Origin: Actinoplanes couchii
Lineage (GTDB): Bacteria; Actinomycetota; Actinomycetes; Mycobacteriales; Micromonosporaceae
Assembly: GCF_016862075.1 (NCBI RefSeq)
Contig: NZ_BOMG01000055.1
Span: 101,708 to 165,707, forward strand
Length of the DNA: 64,000 nucleotides
Direction of reading: 5' to 3'
The translations under genes and the position numbers were made by a program. Numbering within the stretch: position 1 is the stretch's first letter; every line of letters begins with the position of its first letter. The notes under the pieces are model-generated. The model saw only the letters and a list, made by a program, of their open reading frames with translations, did not search any database and was not told the DNA's origin. This document shows positions 1-8,830 of the stretch, piece by piece.

Positions 1-380
1 CCGATGATCCGGGTCTTCTCACCCTTGGCCACGTTGTACGACCAGAAGGACGCCGAGTCCTGCACCGGCACGCCCTCGGTGATCACGATGGCCAGCGGGA
101 TCTCGGCGTCGATCGCCTCGACCACGGCGGCCTTGGTGAACGCCGGCGGCACGAAGATGACCGACACGTCGGCGCCGGTCTCCTTGATCGCCTCGGCCAC
201 CGACGCGAAGACCGGCAGCTCGGTGCCGTCGAAGTCGACCTTGGTGCCGGCCTTGCGCGGGTTCACGCCGCCGACCACGTTGGTGCCCGCGGCGAGCATC
301 CGCTTGGTGTGCTTGGAACCCTCGCCACCGGTGATGCCCTGGACGATGACCTTGGAGTCCTTGGTGAGCCAGATAGCCAT
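1..380 (-). CDS. sucD: succinyl-CoA ligase, alpha subunit (partial, 5' part only)
   Basis: The reading frame starts with ATG at 380 and runs off the left edge, so 126 codons of about 290-300 are visible. The N-terminal part is the CoA-binding Rossmann domain, with the typical VQGITGGEGSKHT stretch near residues 13-25 and the GGVNPRKAG segment. The alpha subunit carries CoA and the phosphohistidine of the TCA-cycle enzyme that makes succinate and ATP from succinyl-CoA. The phosphorylated His lies beyond the window. It starts 4 bases after the sucC stop, so the two subunits are translated from one message, in the order sucC-sucD. Confidence 0.97.
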   Translation of the reverse strand, partial: MAIWLTKDSKVIVQGITGGEGSKHTKRMLAAGTNVVGGVNPRKAGTKVDFDGTELPVFASVAEAIKETGADVSVIFVPPAFTKAAVVEAIDAEIPLAIVITEGVPVQDSASFWSYNVAKGEKTRII

Positions 381-384
381 TAGT

Positions 385-1563
385 TCACTTCCCCGCAGCC
401 GCGAGCTCGGCGGCGCGAGCGGCCGCTCCGTCCATCGTGTCGACCCGCTGCACCAGCGGGTTGTTGGCACCGTCGAGGATGGCGCGGCCGGCCTCGGCGT
501 TGTTGCCGTCGAGGCGGACCACGAGCGGCTTGGTGACGGTCTCGCCGCGGTCGGCGAGCAGAGCCAGCGCCTGGATGATGCCGTTGGCCACCGCGTCGCA
601 GGCGGTGATGCCACCGAAGACGTTCACGAAGACGGACTTGACGGCCGGGTCGCCGAGGACGATCTCCAGGCCGTTCGCCATCACCTGGGCGCTCGCGCCG
701 CCGCCGATGTCGAGGAAGTTGGCCGGCTTGACGCCGCCGTGCGACTCACCCGCGTACGCCACCACGTCCAAGGTCGACATGACCAGGCCGGCGCCGTTGC
801 CGATGATGCCGACCTCGCCGTCCAGCTTGACGTAGTTGAGGTTCTTGGCCTTGGCCGCCTGCTCGATCGGGTCGACCGCGGACTTGTCCTCGAGCGCCTC
901 GTGGTCGGGGTGCCGGAAGCCGGCGTTCTCGTCCAGGGTCACCTTGGCGTCCAGCGCCAGCACCCGGCCGTCGCCGACCTTGGCCAGCGGGTTGACCTCG
1001 ACCAGCGTGGCGTCCTCGGCGACGAACGCCTGCCACAGCTTCACCGCGATGTCGACGACGTGCTCGGCGACGTCGGCCGGGAACTTGGCGAGGGCGACGA
1101 TCTCGCGCGCCTTCGCCTCGTCCACGCCCTTGCTGGCGTCGATGGCGACCTTGGCGACCCGGTCCGGGTCGGTCTCGGCGACCGTCTCGATCTCCATGCC
1201 GCCGGCGACGCTGGCGATGCAGAGGAACGTGCGGTTGGCCCGGTCCAGCAGGTAGGAGAAGTAGTACTCCTCCACGATGTCGGCCGTCTCGGCCAGCATC
1301 ACCTTGTGGACCGTGTGGCCCTTGATGTCCATGCCCAGGATGTCGGTCGCACGGGCCTCGGCCTCGTCGGCGCCGTCGGCCAGCTTGACGCCGCCGGCCT
1401 TACCGCGGCCACCGACCTTAACCTGGGCCTTGACGACGACCTTGCCACCGAGGCGCTCGGCGATCGCCCGGGCCTCCTGCGGGGTCTCGGCGACGCCGCC
1501 GCCCAGCACGGGCAGCCCGTGCCGTTCGAACAGGTCGCGCCCCTGATACTCGAACAGGTCCAC
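385..1563 (-). CDS. sucC: succinyl-CoA ligase (ADP-forming), beta subunit
   Basis: This 392-residue protein has the usual length for SucC. It opens MDLFEYQGRDLFERHG, the standard ATP-grasp start of the family, and has the nucleotide-binding segment KAQVKVGGRGKAGGVK and the C-terminal GGITACDAVANGI region of the ligase domain. The frame is open upstream to 1647, but GTG at 1563 is preceded by AAAGGAG at 4 bases spacing and matches the family N-terminus, so I place the start there. The product pairs with SucD to form the TCA-cycle succinyl-CoA ligase. The gene is first of the pair; no other gene lies within 490 bp upstream. Confidence 0.97.
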   Translation of the reverse strand: MDLFEYQGRDLFERHGLPVLGGGVAETPQEARAIAERLGGKVVVKAQVKVGGRGKAGGVKLADGADEAEARATDILGMDIKGHTVHKVMLAETADIVEEYYFSYLLDRANRTFLCIASVAGGMEIETVAETDPDRVAKVAIDASKGVDEAKAREIVALAKFPADVAEHVVDIAVKLWQAFVAEDATLVEVNPLAKVGDGRVLALDAKVTLDENAGFRHPDHEALEDKSAVDPIEQAAKAKNLNYVKLDGEVGIIGNGAGLVMSTLDVVAYAGESHGGVKPANFLDIGGGASAQVMANGLEIVLGDPAVKSVFVNVFGGITACDAVANGIIQALALLADRGETVTKPLVVRLDGNNAEAGRAILDGANNPLVQRVDTMDGAAARAAELAAAGK

Positions 1564-2056
1564 GTGTCTCCTTTCGCTCGCGACGCCAAGCGCCGGCAAG
1601 CCGCACCATTGCGTCCCGACCTGTTGTTCGCGCGGCGCGTCGCTCAAGCGCCGCCAGCGTGAGGATCGTCCGGCCGGGCGACAGGAACCTGCCGAACGGC
1701 CTTCATTCGCAGACTAGCGACCGAATCGGGCTCCGTGCCCGCGCGGGTACACGGTGTGCAAGACCACACACCAGAGGTACGAAATCGCTGCTCCGGGGCG
1801 GTTGGGGCGACCGGGCACGGAGTGCCCGCCGGGAACCCGGGCCGGCGCGGCGAAAAAGTCATGGGAGCGCGCCGTAACCCGCCCGACAGGGGGTCGTTGA
1901 GTGTGATGTCGGAGCGCTCAGGCGCCTGGCAAGGAAACGGCCGATGCCCTGTCGGTCGAGGGGTGGCGGCGGGGCATCGCGCATAGAGGGGCCGGACGTG
2001 TGAGGGGTGCGTCCGGCCTCTCCCCTTGCCCTGTTTCCCGGCTTTGACCAGTCAAT
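1564..2056. other. intergenic region upstream of sucC
   Basis: About 490 bp without a convincing gene. Short open frames exist on both strands, but none has a recognisable product or a ribosome-binding site. The right end holds a GC-rich hairpin that probably ends the B12-binding gene. The sucC promoter must lie here; the only candidate I can see is a weak TAGTCT -10-like hexamer on the minus strand near 1713-1718, without a good -35. Confidence 0.5.
1986..2022 (-). terminator. GC-rich hairpin after the B12-binding gene
   Basis: GAGGGGCCGGAC (1986-1997) can pair with GTCCGGCCTCTC (2011-2022) with one G-T pair and a 13-base loop. It lies 35 bases after the stop of the minus-strand gene at 2057. 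There is no T-run, as is common for actinobacterial terminators. Confidence 0.5.
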
Positions 2057-2461
2057 TCACGCGACCGGGGCGGTCACATTGGCGCGCACCCATTCGACGA
2101 TGGATTCCAGCGACGCACCCGGCGTGAATAGTGCGGCTACACCGAGTGATTGCAATTCGGTGATGTCCTCCTCCGGAATGATGCCGCCGCCGAATACCAC
2201 GATGTCGGCCGCATCACGCTCCGCCAATAGTTCCAGCACTCTGCGGAACTGCGTCATGTGTGCTCCGGAGAGAACCGACAGGCCGATGCCGTCGGCGTCC
2301 TCCTGAATCGCCGTCTCGACGATCTGCTCGGGTGTCTGGTGCAGACCGGTGTAGACGACCTCCATGCCGGCATCCCGCAGAGCGCGCGCGATGACCTTGA
2401 CGCCACGGTCGTGTCCGTCCAGCCCAGGCTTGGCGACGACGACCCTGATCCGTGCTCGCAT
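2057..2461 (-). CDS. cobalamin-binding subunit of an acyl-CoA mutase (McmA2-C/IcmB type)
   Basis: The 134-residue protein is a free-standing B12-binding Rossmann domain. It has the base-off motif DGHDRG (DxHxxG) near residues 15-20, whose His replaces dimethylbenzimidazole on cobalt, followed by the conserved GLSVLSGAH and GGGIIPEED segments. Size and layout fit the small subunit of isobutyryl- or 2-hydroxyisobutyryl-CoA-type mutases, or the separate C-terminal domain of methylmalonyl-CoA mutase. No catalytic large subunit is adjacent, so the substrate cannot be told from context. ATG at 2461 follows GAAGAGGGGTCAGC, a fair ribosome-binding site. It is divergent from the M23 gene to the right. 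Confidence 0.9.
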   Translation of the reverse strand: MRARIRVVVAKPGLDGHDRGVKVIARALRDAGMEVVYTGLHQTPEQIVETAIQEDADGIGLSVLSGAHMTQFRRVLELLAERDAADIVVFGGGIIPEEDITELQSLGVAALFTPGASLESIVEWVRANVTAPVA

Positions 2462-2836
2462 GCTGACCCCTCTTCGGGCTCCAGGACCCCGGTGTCCGCG
2501 GTCACCTGAACGAACGGTAACCCGGCGGGCCGGACGCCGGTAACCGGAATAGTTACCCGGGTCACATTACTTTCCGTTTCCGCGCCCCTTACGGAGGGTC
2601 GCCGGAACGCGGTTTGAGAAACGTAACCAATTCGGACAATAGCTGATCAATGTAGACCAGGAACTGTCACGAAATTGGCGCTGCGACTTGTGACGGGGCT
2701 GCCGTTTCGTTACCGTGGCCACGGCTGTCACACAGGTTCCCCCACAGCGACAGCCCGGCCGGTCTCCTGTTCAACCCAATTCCCGGGGTTCGAACCTGCG
2801 CCGCGCCGCCGTAATGCCACTGACGGAGGATCCTTC
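2462..2836. other. divergent intergenic region, long leader of the M23 gene
   Basis: About 375 bp between the minus-strand B12-binding gene and the plus-strand M23 peptidase. It must hold both promoters. It has several GTTACC/GGTAAC motifs and, closer to the peptidase, a structured C-rich stretch (about 2715-2820) that could be a 5' untranslated leader. The plus frame is open from 2675, but the family-like N-terminus and a strong ribosome-binding site point to a start at 2837. I could not identify a riboswitch by its conserved core. Confidence 0.45.
2516..2557. promoter_or_regulatory. GGTAAC/GTTACC inverted repeats, possible operator
   Basis: GGTAAC (2539-2544) and GTTACC (2552-2557) form a perfect 6-bp inverted repeat with a 7-bp spacer. 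A further GGTAACC lies at 2516-2522, and single copies recur near 2622 and 2710. The spacing and the location between divergent genes suggest a protein-binding site; no regulator is identified. Confidence 0.35.
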
Positions 2837-3580
2837 GTGCGCCAGCGCTTGTCGTCTGAGCCCGATCGCTATCGCGGTCGGCGTCGCGTACCCACCCCTC
2901 CGCGCAGCCGTTACGCGGTCGTCGTCACCTCGGCCTTCGTCGGCGCCGGCATCGTCGCCCTCGGCGCCTCGGCGAACCTGACGGACAGCAAGACCATCGA
3001 CCCGGAAGCTCTGCAGGGTCTGAACCGCAGCTCCTCGGTCGCCACCGAGGCCCTGGAGAACCGCGCCGACAACAGCGCCGCCTCCCGTGGCGAGAACCGG
3101 GCGACCGACAACACCGAGCTCAGCGCCGAGGAGCAGGCGGCCGACGCCTACCTGCTGCCCCTCGACGAGTACGAGTTCACCTCCGGCTACGGGGTCCGCT
3201 TCGGCCAGCTGCACGCCGGCATCGACCTCGCCGCCCCGGACGGCACCCCCTACAAGGCGGTGCACTCGGGCACGGTGGTCCAGGCCAGCTACGCCGGTGG
3301 TTACGGCAACGCCATCACGATCCGGCAGGACGACGGCACCGAGATCGTCTACGCCCACTCCCGGCGGGTGCTGGTGAAGAAGGGCGACGTGGTCAAGGCC
3401 GGTCAGGTGATCGGCGAGGTGGGCAACACCGGTTACTCGTACGGCTACCACCTGCACCTCGAGGTCCACTCCAAGGGCACCCCGGTCGACCCGATCACCT
3501 TCCTGCGCGATCGTGGTGTCGACATCAAGCTCCAGATGGAATCCGTCTACGCCGGGATCGCCGCGGCAGAGGCTTCCTGA
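2837..3580 (+). CDS. membrane-anchored M23 family peptidase (LytM-like)
   Basis: The 247-residue protein has a short Arg-rich cytoplasmic N-terminus, one transmembrane segment (about residues 27-47) and, after an acidic Glu/Asn/Asp-rich spacer, a C-terminal M23 zinc peptidase domain. The metal motifs are visible as HAGIDLAAP (HxxxD) and the late HLHLE (HxH), with the glycine-rich GGYGNAI strand between. Such enzymes cut peptide cross-links in peptidoglycan outside the cell. The start is GTG at 2837, with GGAGGA 6 bases upstream; a longer frame back to 2675 lacks such a site. A second M23 gene follows 119 bp downstream. Confidence 0.92.
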   Translation: MRQRLSSEPDRYRGRRRVPTPPRSRYAVVVTSAFVGAGIVALGASANLTDSKTIDPEALQGLNRSSSVATEALENRADNSAASRGENRATDNTELSAEEQAADAYLLPLDEYEFTSGYGVRFGQLHAGIDLAAPDGTPYKAVHSGTVVQASYAGGYGNAITIRQDDGTEIVYAHSRRVLVKKGDVVKAGQVIGEVGNTGYSYGYHLHLEVHSKGTPVDPITFLRDRGVDIKLQMESVYAGIAAAEAS

Positions 3581-3699
3581 CCTCTCCCGTTTCCCACCAC
3601 GAGCGTCCGAAACCCGGAAACGCTCATCGGTTCCACTCCTCCCGCCGACAGGACAGGTGACAGCACCAGTCGCCCCCGGCCGGGAGGGAGCAGTCAACC

Positions 3700-4668
3700 G
3701 TGCGGCAGCATTCGTCACCTCGCCGCGTAGGCAGACACCGGCGGAGTCAACCGCCGCCCCGCAACCACTCCCTGGTCTCTCTGGCCGCTCTGAGCGCCAC
3801 CCTGGCCGCCGCGCTGGGCATCGCCGGGGTCGCCGCCGCAGCCGCCCCGATCCGCGGCGACCGCACCCGCACACCCAATCTGCCGACCGCCGCGCACGCG
3901 CCCGCGGCCCTGCCGATCGTCCCGCCGGCCGGTGACGACGCTCCGGGCAAGCTCTACCCCCGCCTCGATCCGATCCCGCGGGAGCAGCGGGCGAACCGGC
4001 CGATGGCCGCCCGGGTCCGGCTCCGGGAGCGGCCGCTGCCCGTCGCCCAGGACCGGCTGTCACCGGCCGCCCAGTGGGTGCACCCGAATCCCACCGCCCG
4101 GATGACCTCCTGTTTCGGCCAGCGCTGGGGACGGCTGCACGCCGGCATCGACCTGGCCGCCCCGCCCGGCACCCCGATCCTCGCGGCCGGCGCCGGCGTG
4201 GTGCTCTCGGCCGGGCCGAACGGCGGGTACGGCAACGCGATCCTGATCGACCACGGCGACGGCTGGCTGACCAATTACGGTCACCTGGCGGTGATCATGG
4301 TCGAGACAGGACAGTCCGTGGAAGCCGGCGACCAGATCGGCATGGAGGGGTCGACCGGGCACTCCACCGGGCCCCATCTGCACTTCGAGGTGCGTCAGGG
4401 GCCGTTCCGGATCCCGGTCGAGCCGACCCGGTGGATGCGCGCCCACGGGGTTCCGATCCCCGGCTGTGTGATGCCGCCGTCTACAGCTTCTCGATCGGAG
4501 CATGACGAAGGATCAGCCACATCGTCTGATCCCCGAAGTCGATCTGGACCCGTGTCCCCGGCCCCTGTCCCTCCACCGCCAGCACCCGGCCCAAGCCGTA
4601 GCGCTGATGGTTCACCCGATCGCCCGCGTCCACCTTCGGCGTCTGCTTCAGCTCACTCGCCGTCGTGA
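3700..4668 (+). CDS. secreted or membrane-anchored M23 family peptidase
   Basis: The frame encodes 322 residues: a basic N-terminus, a signal peptide or anchor at about 24-51, a Pro/Arg-rich linker, and an M23 domain at about 125-250 with CFGQRWG, HAGIDLAAP (HxxxD), GGYGNAIL and GPHLHFEV (HxH). GTG at 3700 follows GGAGGGAG. It is a paralogue of the upstream peptidase. The last 60-odd residues are Ser/Pro-rich and read through the 3' end of the convergent pcrA gene, an overlap of 188 bp. That tail may be real but shows no domain. The predicted role is peptidoglycan hydrolysis outside the cell. Confidence 0.88.
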   Translation: MRQHSSPRRVGRHRRSQPPPRNHSLVSLAALSATLAAALGIAGVAAAAAPIRGDRTRTPNLPTAAHAPAALPIVPPAGDDAPGKLYPRLDPIPREQRANRPMAARVRLRERPLPVAQDRLSPAAQWVHPNPTARMTSCFGQRWGRLHAGIDLAAPPGTPILAAGAGVVLSAGPNGGYGNAILIDHGDGWLTNYGHLAVIMVETGQSVEAGDQIGMEGSTGHSTGPHLHFEVRQGPFRIPVEPTRWMRAHGVPIPGCVMPPSTASRSEHDEGSATSSDPRSRSGPVSPAPVPPPPAPGPSRSADGSPDRPRPPSASASAHSPS

Positions 4669-6940
4669 GCTTGCTGGCGTCGATGCCGAACCGGTCGGCG
4701 ATGCGCTGGGCCTTGGGGGTGCCCCCGGCGAAGCCTCCACCGCGCTGGCGGTCGCCGCCGCCGCCGTAACCACCGCCGCGGCCGCCGACCCCGCCACCGG
4801 TGCCGGACCACGAGGTGTACGACCCGCCGGTGCGCTCCCACCGGACCAGCTCGGCCGGCAGCTCGTCGGTGAACCGGGACGGCGGGTTGTACTGCGGCTG
4901 ACCCCACGCCGACCTGGTCACCGCCCGGGACAGGTAGAGCCGCTGCCGGGCCCGGGTGATGCCGACGTAGGCCAGCCGGCGCTCCTCCTCCAGCTCGGAG
5001 TTGTCGCCGAGCGCCCGCATGTGCGGGAACACGCCGTCCTCCAGGCCGCTCAGGAACACCACCGGGAACTCCAGGCCCTTCGCGGTGTGCAGCGTCATCA
5101 GGGTGACCACACCCTGGTTCTCCGGGTCGTCGTCGGGCAGCTGATCGGCATCGGCGACCAACGCCACCTGCTCCAGGAACCCGGCCAGCGTGGCGACCTG
5201 CTCCTCGCCCTCCTCGGCCAATGACTCGACGCGCTCGGTGTACTCCCGGGCGACGCTCACCAGCTCCTGCAGGTTCTCCACCCGGCCCTGGTCCTGCGGG
5301 TCCAGGCTCTCCTCCAGCTCGCCGAGCAGGCCGGAGCGCTGCAGCACCGCCTCCAGCACCTCCTCCGGCGGGGCGGCCAGGGCCAGTTGCCGCAGGTCGT
5401 CGAGCAGCTGCACGAAGTCGTTGATGCTGTTGACCGCCCGGGTGGAGATGCCCGGCGCGTCCTTGGCCCGGCGCAGCGCCTGCCCGAACGACACCCGGTC
5501 CCGGTTGGACAGTGCCTCGACACACGCCTCGGCCCGGTCGCCGATCCCCCGTTTCGGGGTGTTCAGCACCCGGCGGATGCTGACCGTGTCGTCGTCGTTC
5601 ACGATCGCGCGCAGGTAGCCCAGCGCGTCGCGGACCTCCTTGCGCTCGTAGAAGCGCACCCCACCGACCACTTTGTACGGCAGGCCGACGCGGATGAACA
5701 CCTCCTCGAACACCCGGGACTGCGCGTTGGTCCGGTAGAAGACCGCCACGTCACCGGGGCGCACGTCGTGGTTGTCGGTGAGCCGGTCGATCTCGCGGGC
5801 CACCCAGTCGGCCTCGGCGTGCTCGGTGTCGGCGACGTAACCGACGATCTGCTCGCCCTGCCCCTGGTCGCTCCAGAGCCGCTTGGGCTTGCGCGACGTG
5901 TTCCGGTCGATGACCGCGTTGGCCGCCGACAGGATGGTCTGGGTGGACCGGTAGTTCTGCTCCAGCAGGATGGTGCGCGCCTGCGGGTAGTCCCGCTCGA
6001 ACTCCAGGATGTTGCGGATCGTCGCGCCCCGGAACGCGTAGATCGACTGGTCGGCGTCACCAACCACGCACAGCTCGCTCGGCTCGACGTCACCGCCGGG
6101 CACCCCGACCAGCTCACGGATCAGCGTGTACTGCGCGTGGTTGGTGTCCTGGTACTCATCCACCATGACGTGCCGGAACCGGCGCCGGTACGTCTCGGCG
6201 ATCATCGGGCGCGACTGGAACAGGTGCACCACGGACATGATGATGTCGTCGAAGTCCAGCGCGTGCGCCTCGCGCAGGCGACGCTGGTACAGCTCGTAGG
6301 CCTCGGCGACGGCCCGCTCGTTCGGGCCCTTCGCGTTCGCCTTGTACTCCTCCGGCTCGACCAGCTCGTTCTTCAGGTTCGACACCTGGGCGGCCAGGCT
6401 GCGCGCGGTGTATCGCTTCGGATCCAGGTCCAGCTCGCGGGCGACCAGCGTCATCAGGCGGCGTGAGTCGTCCGCGTCGTAGATCGAGAAGGTGCTCTTC
6501 AGCCCGGCGTGCTCGTGCTCGGCACGCAGGATGCGCACACACGCCGAGTGGAACGTCGACACCCACATCAGCCGGGCACGTGGCCCGACCAGCTGGGAGA
6601 CCCGCTCCTTCATCTCACCGGCGGCCTTGTTGGTGAACGTGATGGCGATGATCTCGCCGGGATGCACGTCCCGCTCGGCCAGCAGATAGGCGATCCGGTG
6701 GGTCAGCACCCGGGTCTTGCCGGAACCCGCGCCGGCCACGATCAGCAGTGGCCCCCCGGAATGGGTGACCGCGTCCCGCTGCGGGCCGTTGAGGCCGGTC
6801 AGCAGCGACTCCGGGTCGATCCGGCGGGACACCGGCCGGGGCGTCTCCGGCACCCGCACCGCGGGGAGGGAGAACAGGGCGTCGGAAGGTTCTGAGGAAG
6901 GTCGCATGGCGGGAGCCAGTGTATGCCGACCCACCGACAC
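4481..6940 (-). CDS. pcrA: ATP-dependent DNA helicase PcrA/UvrD
   Basis: An 819-residue superfamily 1A helicase. The motifs are in order: Walker A AGAGSGKT (69-76), ITFTNKAAGEM, the DEYQDTN Walker B, GDADQSIYAFRGA, QNYRSTQ, TLHTAKGLEF and YVGITRARQ. A Gly/Arg-rich linker precedes the C-terminal Tudor-like region (VNHQRYGLGRVLAVEG) typical of actinobacterial PcrA that contacts RNA polymerase. It unwinds DNA in nucleotide excision repair and recombination control. GTG at 6940 has a modest GGGAAA site; ATG at 6907 is an alternative. It is convergent with and overlaps the M23 gene at its 3' end. Confidence 0.96.
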   Translation of the reverse strand: MSVGRHTLAPAMRPSSEPSDALFSLPAVRVPETPRPVSRRIDPESLLTGLNGPQRDAVTHSGGPLLIVAGAGSGKTRVLTHRIAYLLAERDVHPGEIIAITFTNKAAGEMKERVSQLVGPRARLMWVSTFHSACVRILRAEHEHAGLKSTFSIYDADDSRRLMTLVARELDLDPKRYTARSLAAQVSNLKNELVEPEEYKANAKGPNERAVAEAYELYQRRLREAHALDFDDIIMSVVHLFQSRPMIAETYRRRFRHVMVDEYQDTNHAQYTLIRELVGVPGGDVEPSELCVVGDADQSIYAFRGATIRNILEFERDYPQARTILLEQNYRSTQTILSAANAVIDRNTSRKPKRLWSDQGQGEQIVGYVADTEHAEADWVAREIDRLTDNHDVRPGDVAVFYRTNAQSRVFEEVFIRVGLPYKVVGGVRFYERKEVRDALGYLRAIVNDDDTVSIRRVLNTPKRGIGDRAEACVEALSNRDRVSFGQALRRAKDAPGISTRAVNSINDFVQLLDDLRQLALAAPPEEVLEAVLQRSGLLGELEESLDPQDQGRVENLQELVSVAREYTERVESLAEEGEEQVATLAGFLEQVALVADADQLPDDDPENQGVVTLMTLHTAKGLEFPVVFLSGLEDGVFPHMRALGDNSELEEERRLAYVGITRARQRLYLSRAVTRSAWGQPQYNPPSRFTDELPAELVRWERTGGSYTSWSGTGGGVGGRGGGYGGGGDRQRGGGFAGGTPKAQRIADRFGIDASKLTTASELKQTPKVDAGDRVNHQRYGLGRVLAVEGQGPGTRVQIDFGDQTMWLILRHAPIEKL

Positions 6941-6993
6941 GTTTTCCCGGCCGATCGCCCACCGTATCCACGCCTGACGATTAGTGTGGGGTC

Positions 6994-8757
6994 ATGCCTC
7001 CTTCCCGGGGAAAGCGCATCGTCATGTCGGTGGCCGCACTGGTCACAGCCGCGGTCATCCCGGCGGCGCCGAGCGCGGCGGCCCAGGGCGCCGCCGTGGT
7101 CAAGGGCCAGATCCTCAGCTACAACGACTTCCACGGCGCCATCGACCCACCGACCGGCACCGGCGCGGTGGTCAACGCGGGCGGGGTCAGCACCCCGGCC
7201 GGTGGGGTGGAGTACCTCGCCACCACCCTGAAGCGGCTGCGGGCCGGGAGCCCGCACACGATCACCGCCGGCGCCGGCGACCTGATCGGGGCGACCCCGC
7301 TGGTCAGCGCGGCCTTCCACGACGAGCCGACGATCGAGTTGATGAACCAGATCGGGCTGCAGGTCAGCTCGGTCGGCAACCACGAGTTCGACGAGGGCGT
7401 GGCCGAGCTGATCCGGATCCAGCGCGGCGGATGTCACCCGGTCGACGGATGCCAGGACGGCGATCCGTACCGCGGTGCGAAGTTCTCCTATCTGGCGGCG
7501 AACACCATCGACAAGAAGACGAAGCTGCCGATCCTGCCGCCGGTCGACATCCGGTTCGTCGGCGGTGTCCCGGTCGGGTTCATCGGCATGACCCTGGAGG
7601 GCACCCCGGGCATCGTCAACCCGGCCGGCATCACCGGGGTCACCTTCACCGACGAGGTGCAGACCGCCAACAAGTGGAGCAACGTGCTGCGCACCCTCGG
7701 GGTCCGGGCCCAGGTGCTGCTGCTGCACGAGGGCGGCACGCAGGCCGCGGTCACCCCGACACCCGGCGTCTCGGACTGCACCGGGTTCACCGGCCCGGTG
7801 GTGCCGATCGTCGCCGGGCTCAACCCGGAGATCGGCGTGGTCGTCTCCGGGCACACGCACCGCTTCTACCAGTGCGAGCTGCCGAACCGCACCGGCGCCC
7901 GCACCGTCGTCACCAGCGCCGGCAACAACGGCCAGCTGGTCACCGACATCGACTACACCCTGGACAAGCGGACCGGCCGGTTCGCCGGGATCACCGCGAC
8001 GAACGTGATCGTGGAGAACGGCATCCCGGACGGCAGCGGCGGCTGGCGCAAGGACGCGGCCGGCGCCTACCTGCGCAACCCGGACACCGTGGACCCCGCC
8101 GCCAAGAAGGTGGCCGACAAGTACCGGACCGCAGTCGCCCCGATCGCGAACCGGCTGGTCGGGAGCATCAGCGCGGACATCACCCGGACCGCGACACCGG
8201 CCGGCGAGAGCCCGCTCGGTGACGTGATCGCCGACGCGCAACGCTCGTACACGAACGCGCAGATCGCCCTGATGAACCCGGGTGGCATCCGCGCCGACCT
8301 GGACGCCGACCAGTCCTCCGGCGGTGAGGCGTACGGGCAGGTCACCTACGGCGAGGCGTTCACCGTGCAGCCGTTCAACAACCTGGTGGTCACCCAGACC
8401 TTCACCGGCGCCCAGCTCAAGGACGTGCTGGAACAGCAGTTCGCCGGGTACGCCGGGCAGACCGTCCAGCGGATCCTGCAGGTGTCGGCCGGTCTGACGT
8501 ACACCTGGAGCGCCTCGGCCCCGGCCGGATCGAAGGTCGGCGCTCTGGCCCTGAACGGTGTCCCGATCGACCCGGCCGCGAACTACTCGGTCACCACGAA
8601 CGACTTCCTGGCCAACGGCGGTGACGGATTCAGCAACCTGACGGTCGGCACCGGCCGGGTCACCGCGCCGGGCTTCGACGTGGACGCGCTGGTGGCCCTG
8701 CTCGCCACCGGCCCGATCCCGCCGGGGCCGGCGAACCGGATCACGACCACCTCCTGA
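6994..8757 (+). CDS. secreted bifunctional metallophosphatase/5'-nucleotidase
   Basis: The 587-residue protein begins with a Sec signal peptide (about 1-35, ending near APSAAA). The N-terminal calcineurin-like metal-binding domain shows NDFHGAI, the GNHEFDEG motif and SGHTHRF. The C-terminal 5'-nucleotidase domain has NPGGIRADLD, the FTVQPFNN segment and NDFLANGGDGF, which form the nucleoside-binding part. Such proteins release nucleosides and phosphate from extracellular nucleotides. The start is ATG at 6994, 53 bp from the divergent pcrA start. An 8-bp stem (CCCGTCCC 8770-8777 with GGGACGGG 8809-8816) after the stop may act as terminator. Confidence 0.93.
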   Translation: MPPSRGKRIVMSVAALVTAAVIPAAPSAAAQGAAVVKGQILSYNDFHGAIDPPTGTGAVVNAGGVSTPAGGVEYLATTLKRLRAGSPHTITAGAGDLIGATPLVSAAFHDEPTIELMNQIGLQVSSVGNHEFDEGVAELIRIQRGGCHPVDGCQDGDPYRGAKFSYLAANTIDKKTKLPILPPVDIRFVGGVPVGFIGMTLEGTPGIVNPAGITGVTFTDEVQTANKWSNVLRTLGVRAQVLLLHEGGTQAAVTPTPGVSDCTGFTGPVVPIVAGLNPEIGVVVSGHTHRFYQCELPNRTGARTVVTSAGNNGQLVTDIDYTLDKRTGRFAGITATNVIVENGIPDGSGGWRKDAAGAYLRNPDTVDPAAKKVADKYRTAVAPIANRLVGSISADITRTATPAGESPLGDVIADAQRSYTNAQIALMNPGGIRADLDADQSSGGEAYGQVTYGEAFTVQPFNNLVVTQTFTGAQLKDVLEQQFAGYAGQTVQRILQVSAGLTYTWSASAPAGSKVGALALNGVPIDPAANYSVTTNDFLANGGDGFSNLTVGTGRVTAPGFDVDALVALLATGPIPPGPANRITTTS

Positions 8758-8794
8758 ACAGCGGAGAACCCGTCCCAACACTCGGGCGGTTTCC

Positions 8795-8824
8795 TTGCGG
8801 GACCGTCCGGGACGGGGGCATACT
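8795..8824 (+). promoter_or_regulatory. predicted promoter of the chorismate mutase leader
   Basis: TTGCGG (8795-8800) and CATACT (8819-8824) are separated by 18 bp, a fair sigma-70-type promoter. The expected transcript start is about 8830-8831, which coincides with the GTG of the leader frame, so the leader would be translated as a leaderless message. Confidence 0.5.
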
Positions 8825-8830
8825 CGGCTC

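Noticed and set aside
4..1662. Long plus-strand open frame opposite sucCD
   Set aside because: It is the antisense shadow of sucC and sucD; GC-rich codon use leaves long frames open on the other strand. No domain is recognised.
1735..1986. Small open frames between sucC and the B12-binding gene
   Set aside because: No ribosome-binding site, no recognisable motif, and both strands are equally open, as expected in GC-rich DNA.
2780..2806. GGTTCGAACC looks like a tRNA T-loop
   Set aside because: The flanking bases do not form a 5-bp T stem, and no acceptor, D or anticodon arms can be found around it.
2570..2836. Possible c-di-AMP (ydaO-yuaA) riboswitch before the M23 gene
   Set aside because: The position fits and CGAACC...CCGTAA is vaguely similar, but the strongly conserved core blocks of the family are not present. 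An Rfam RF00379 search would decide.
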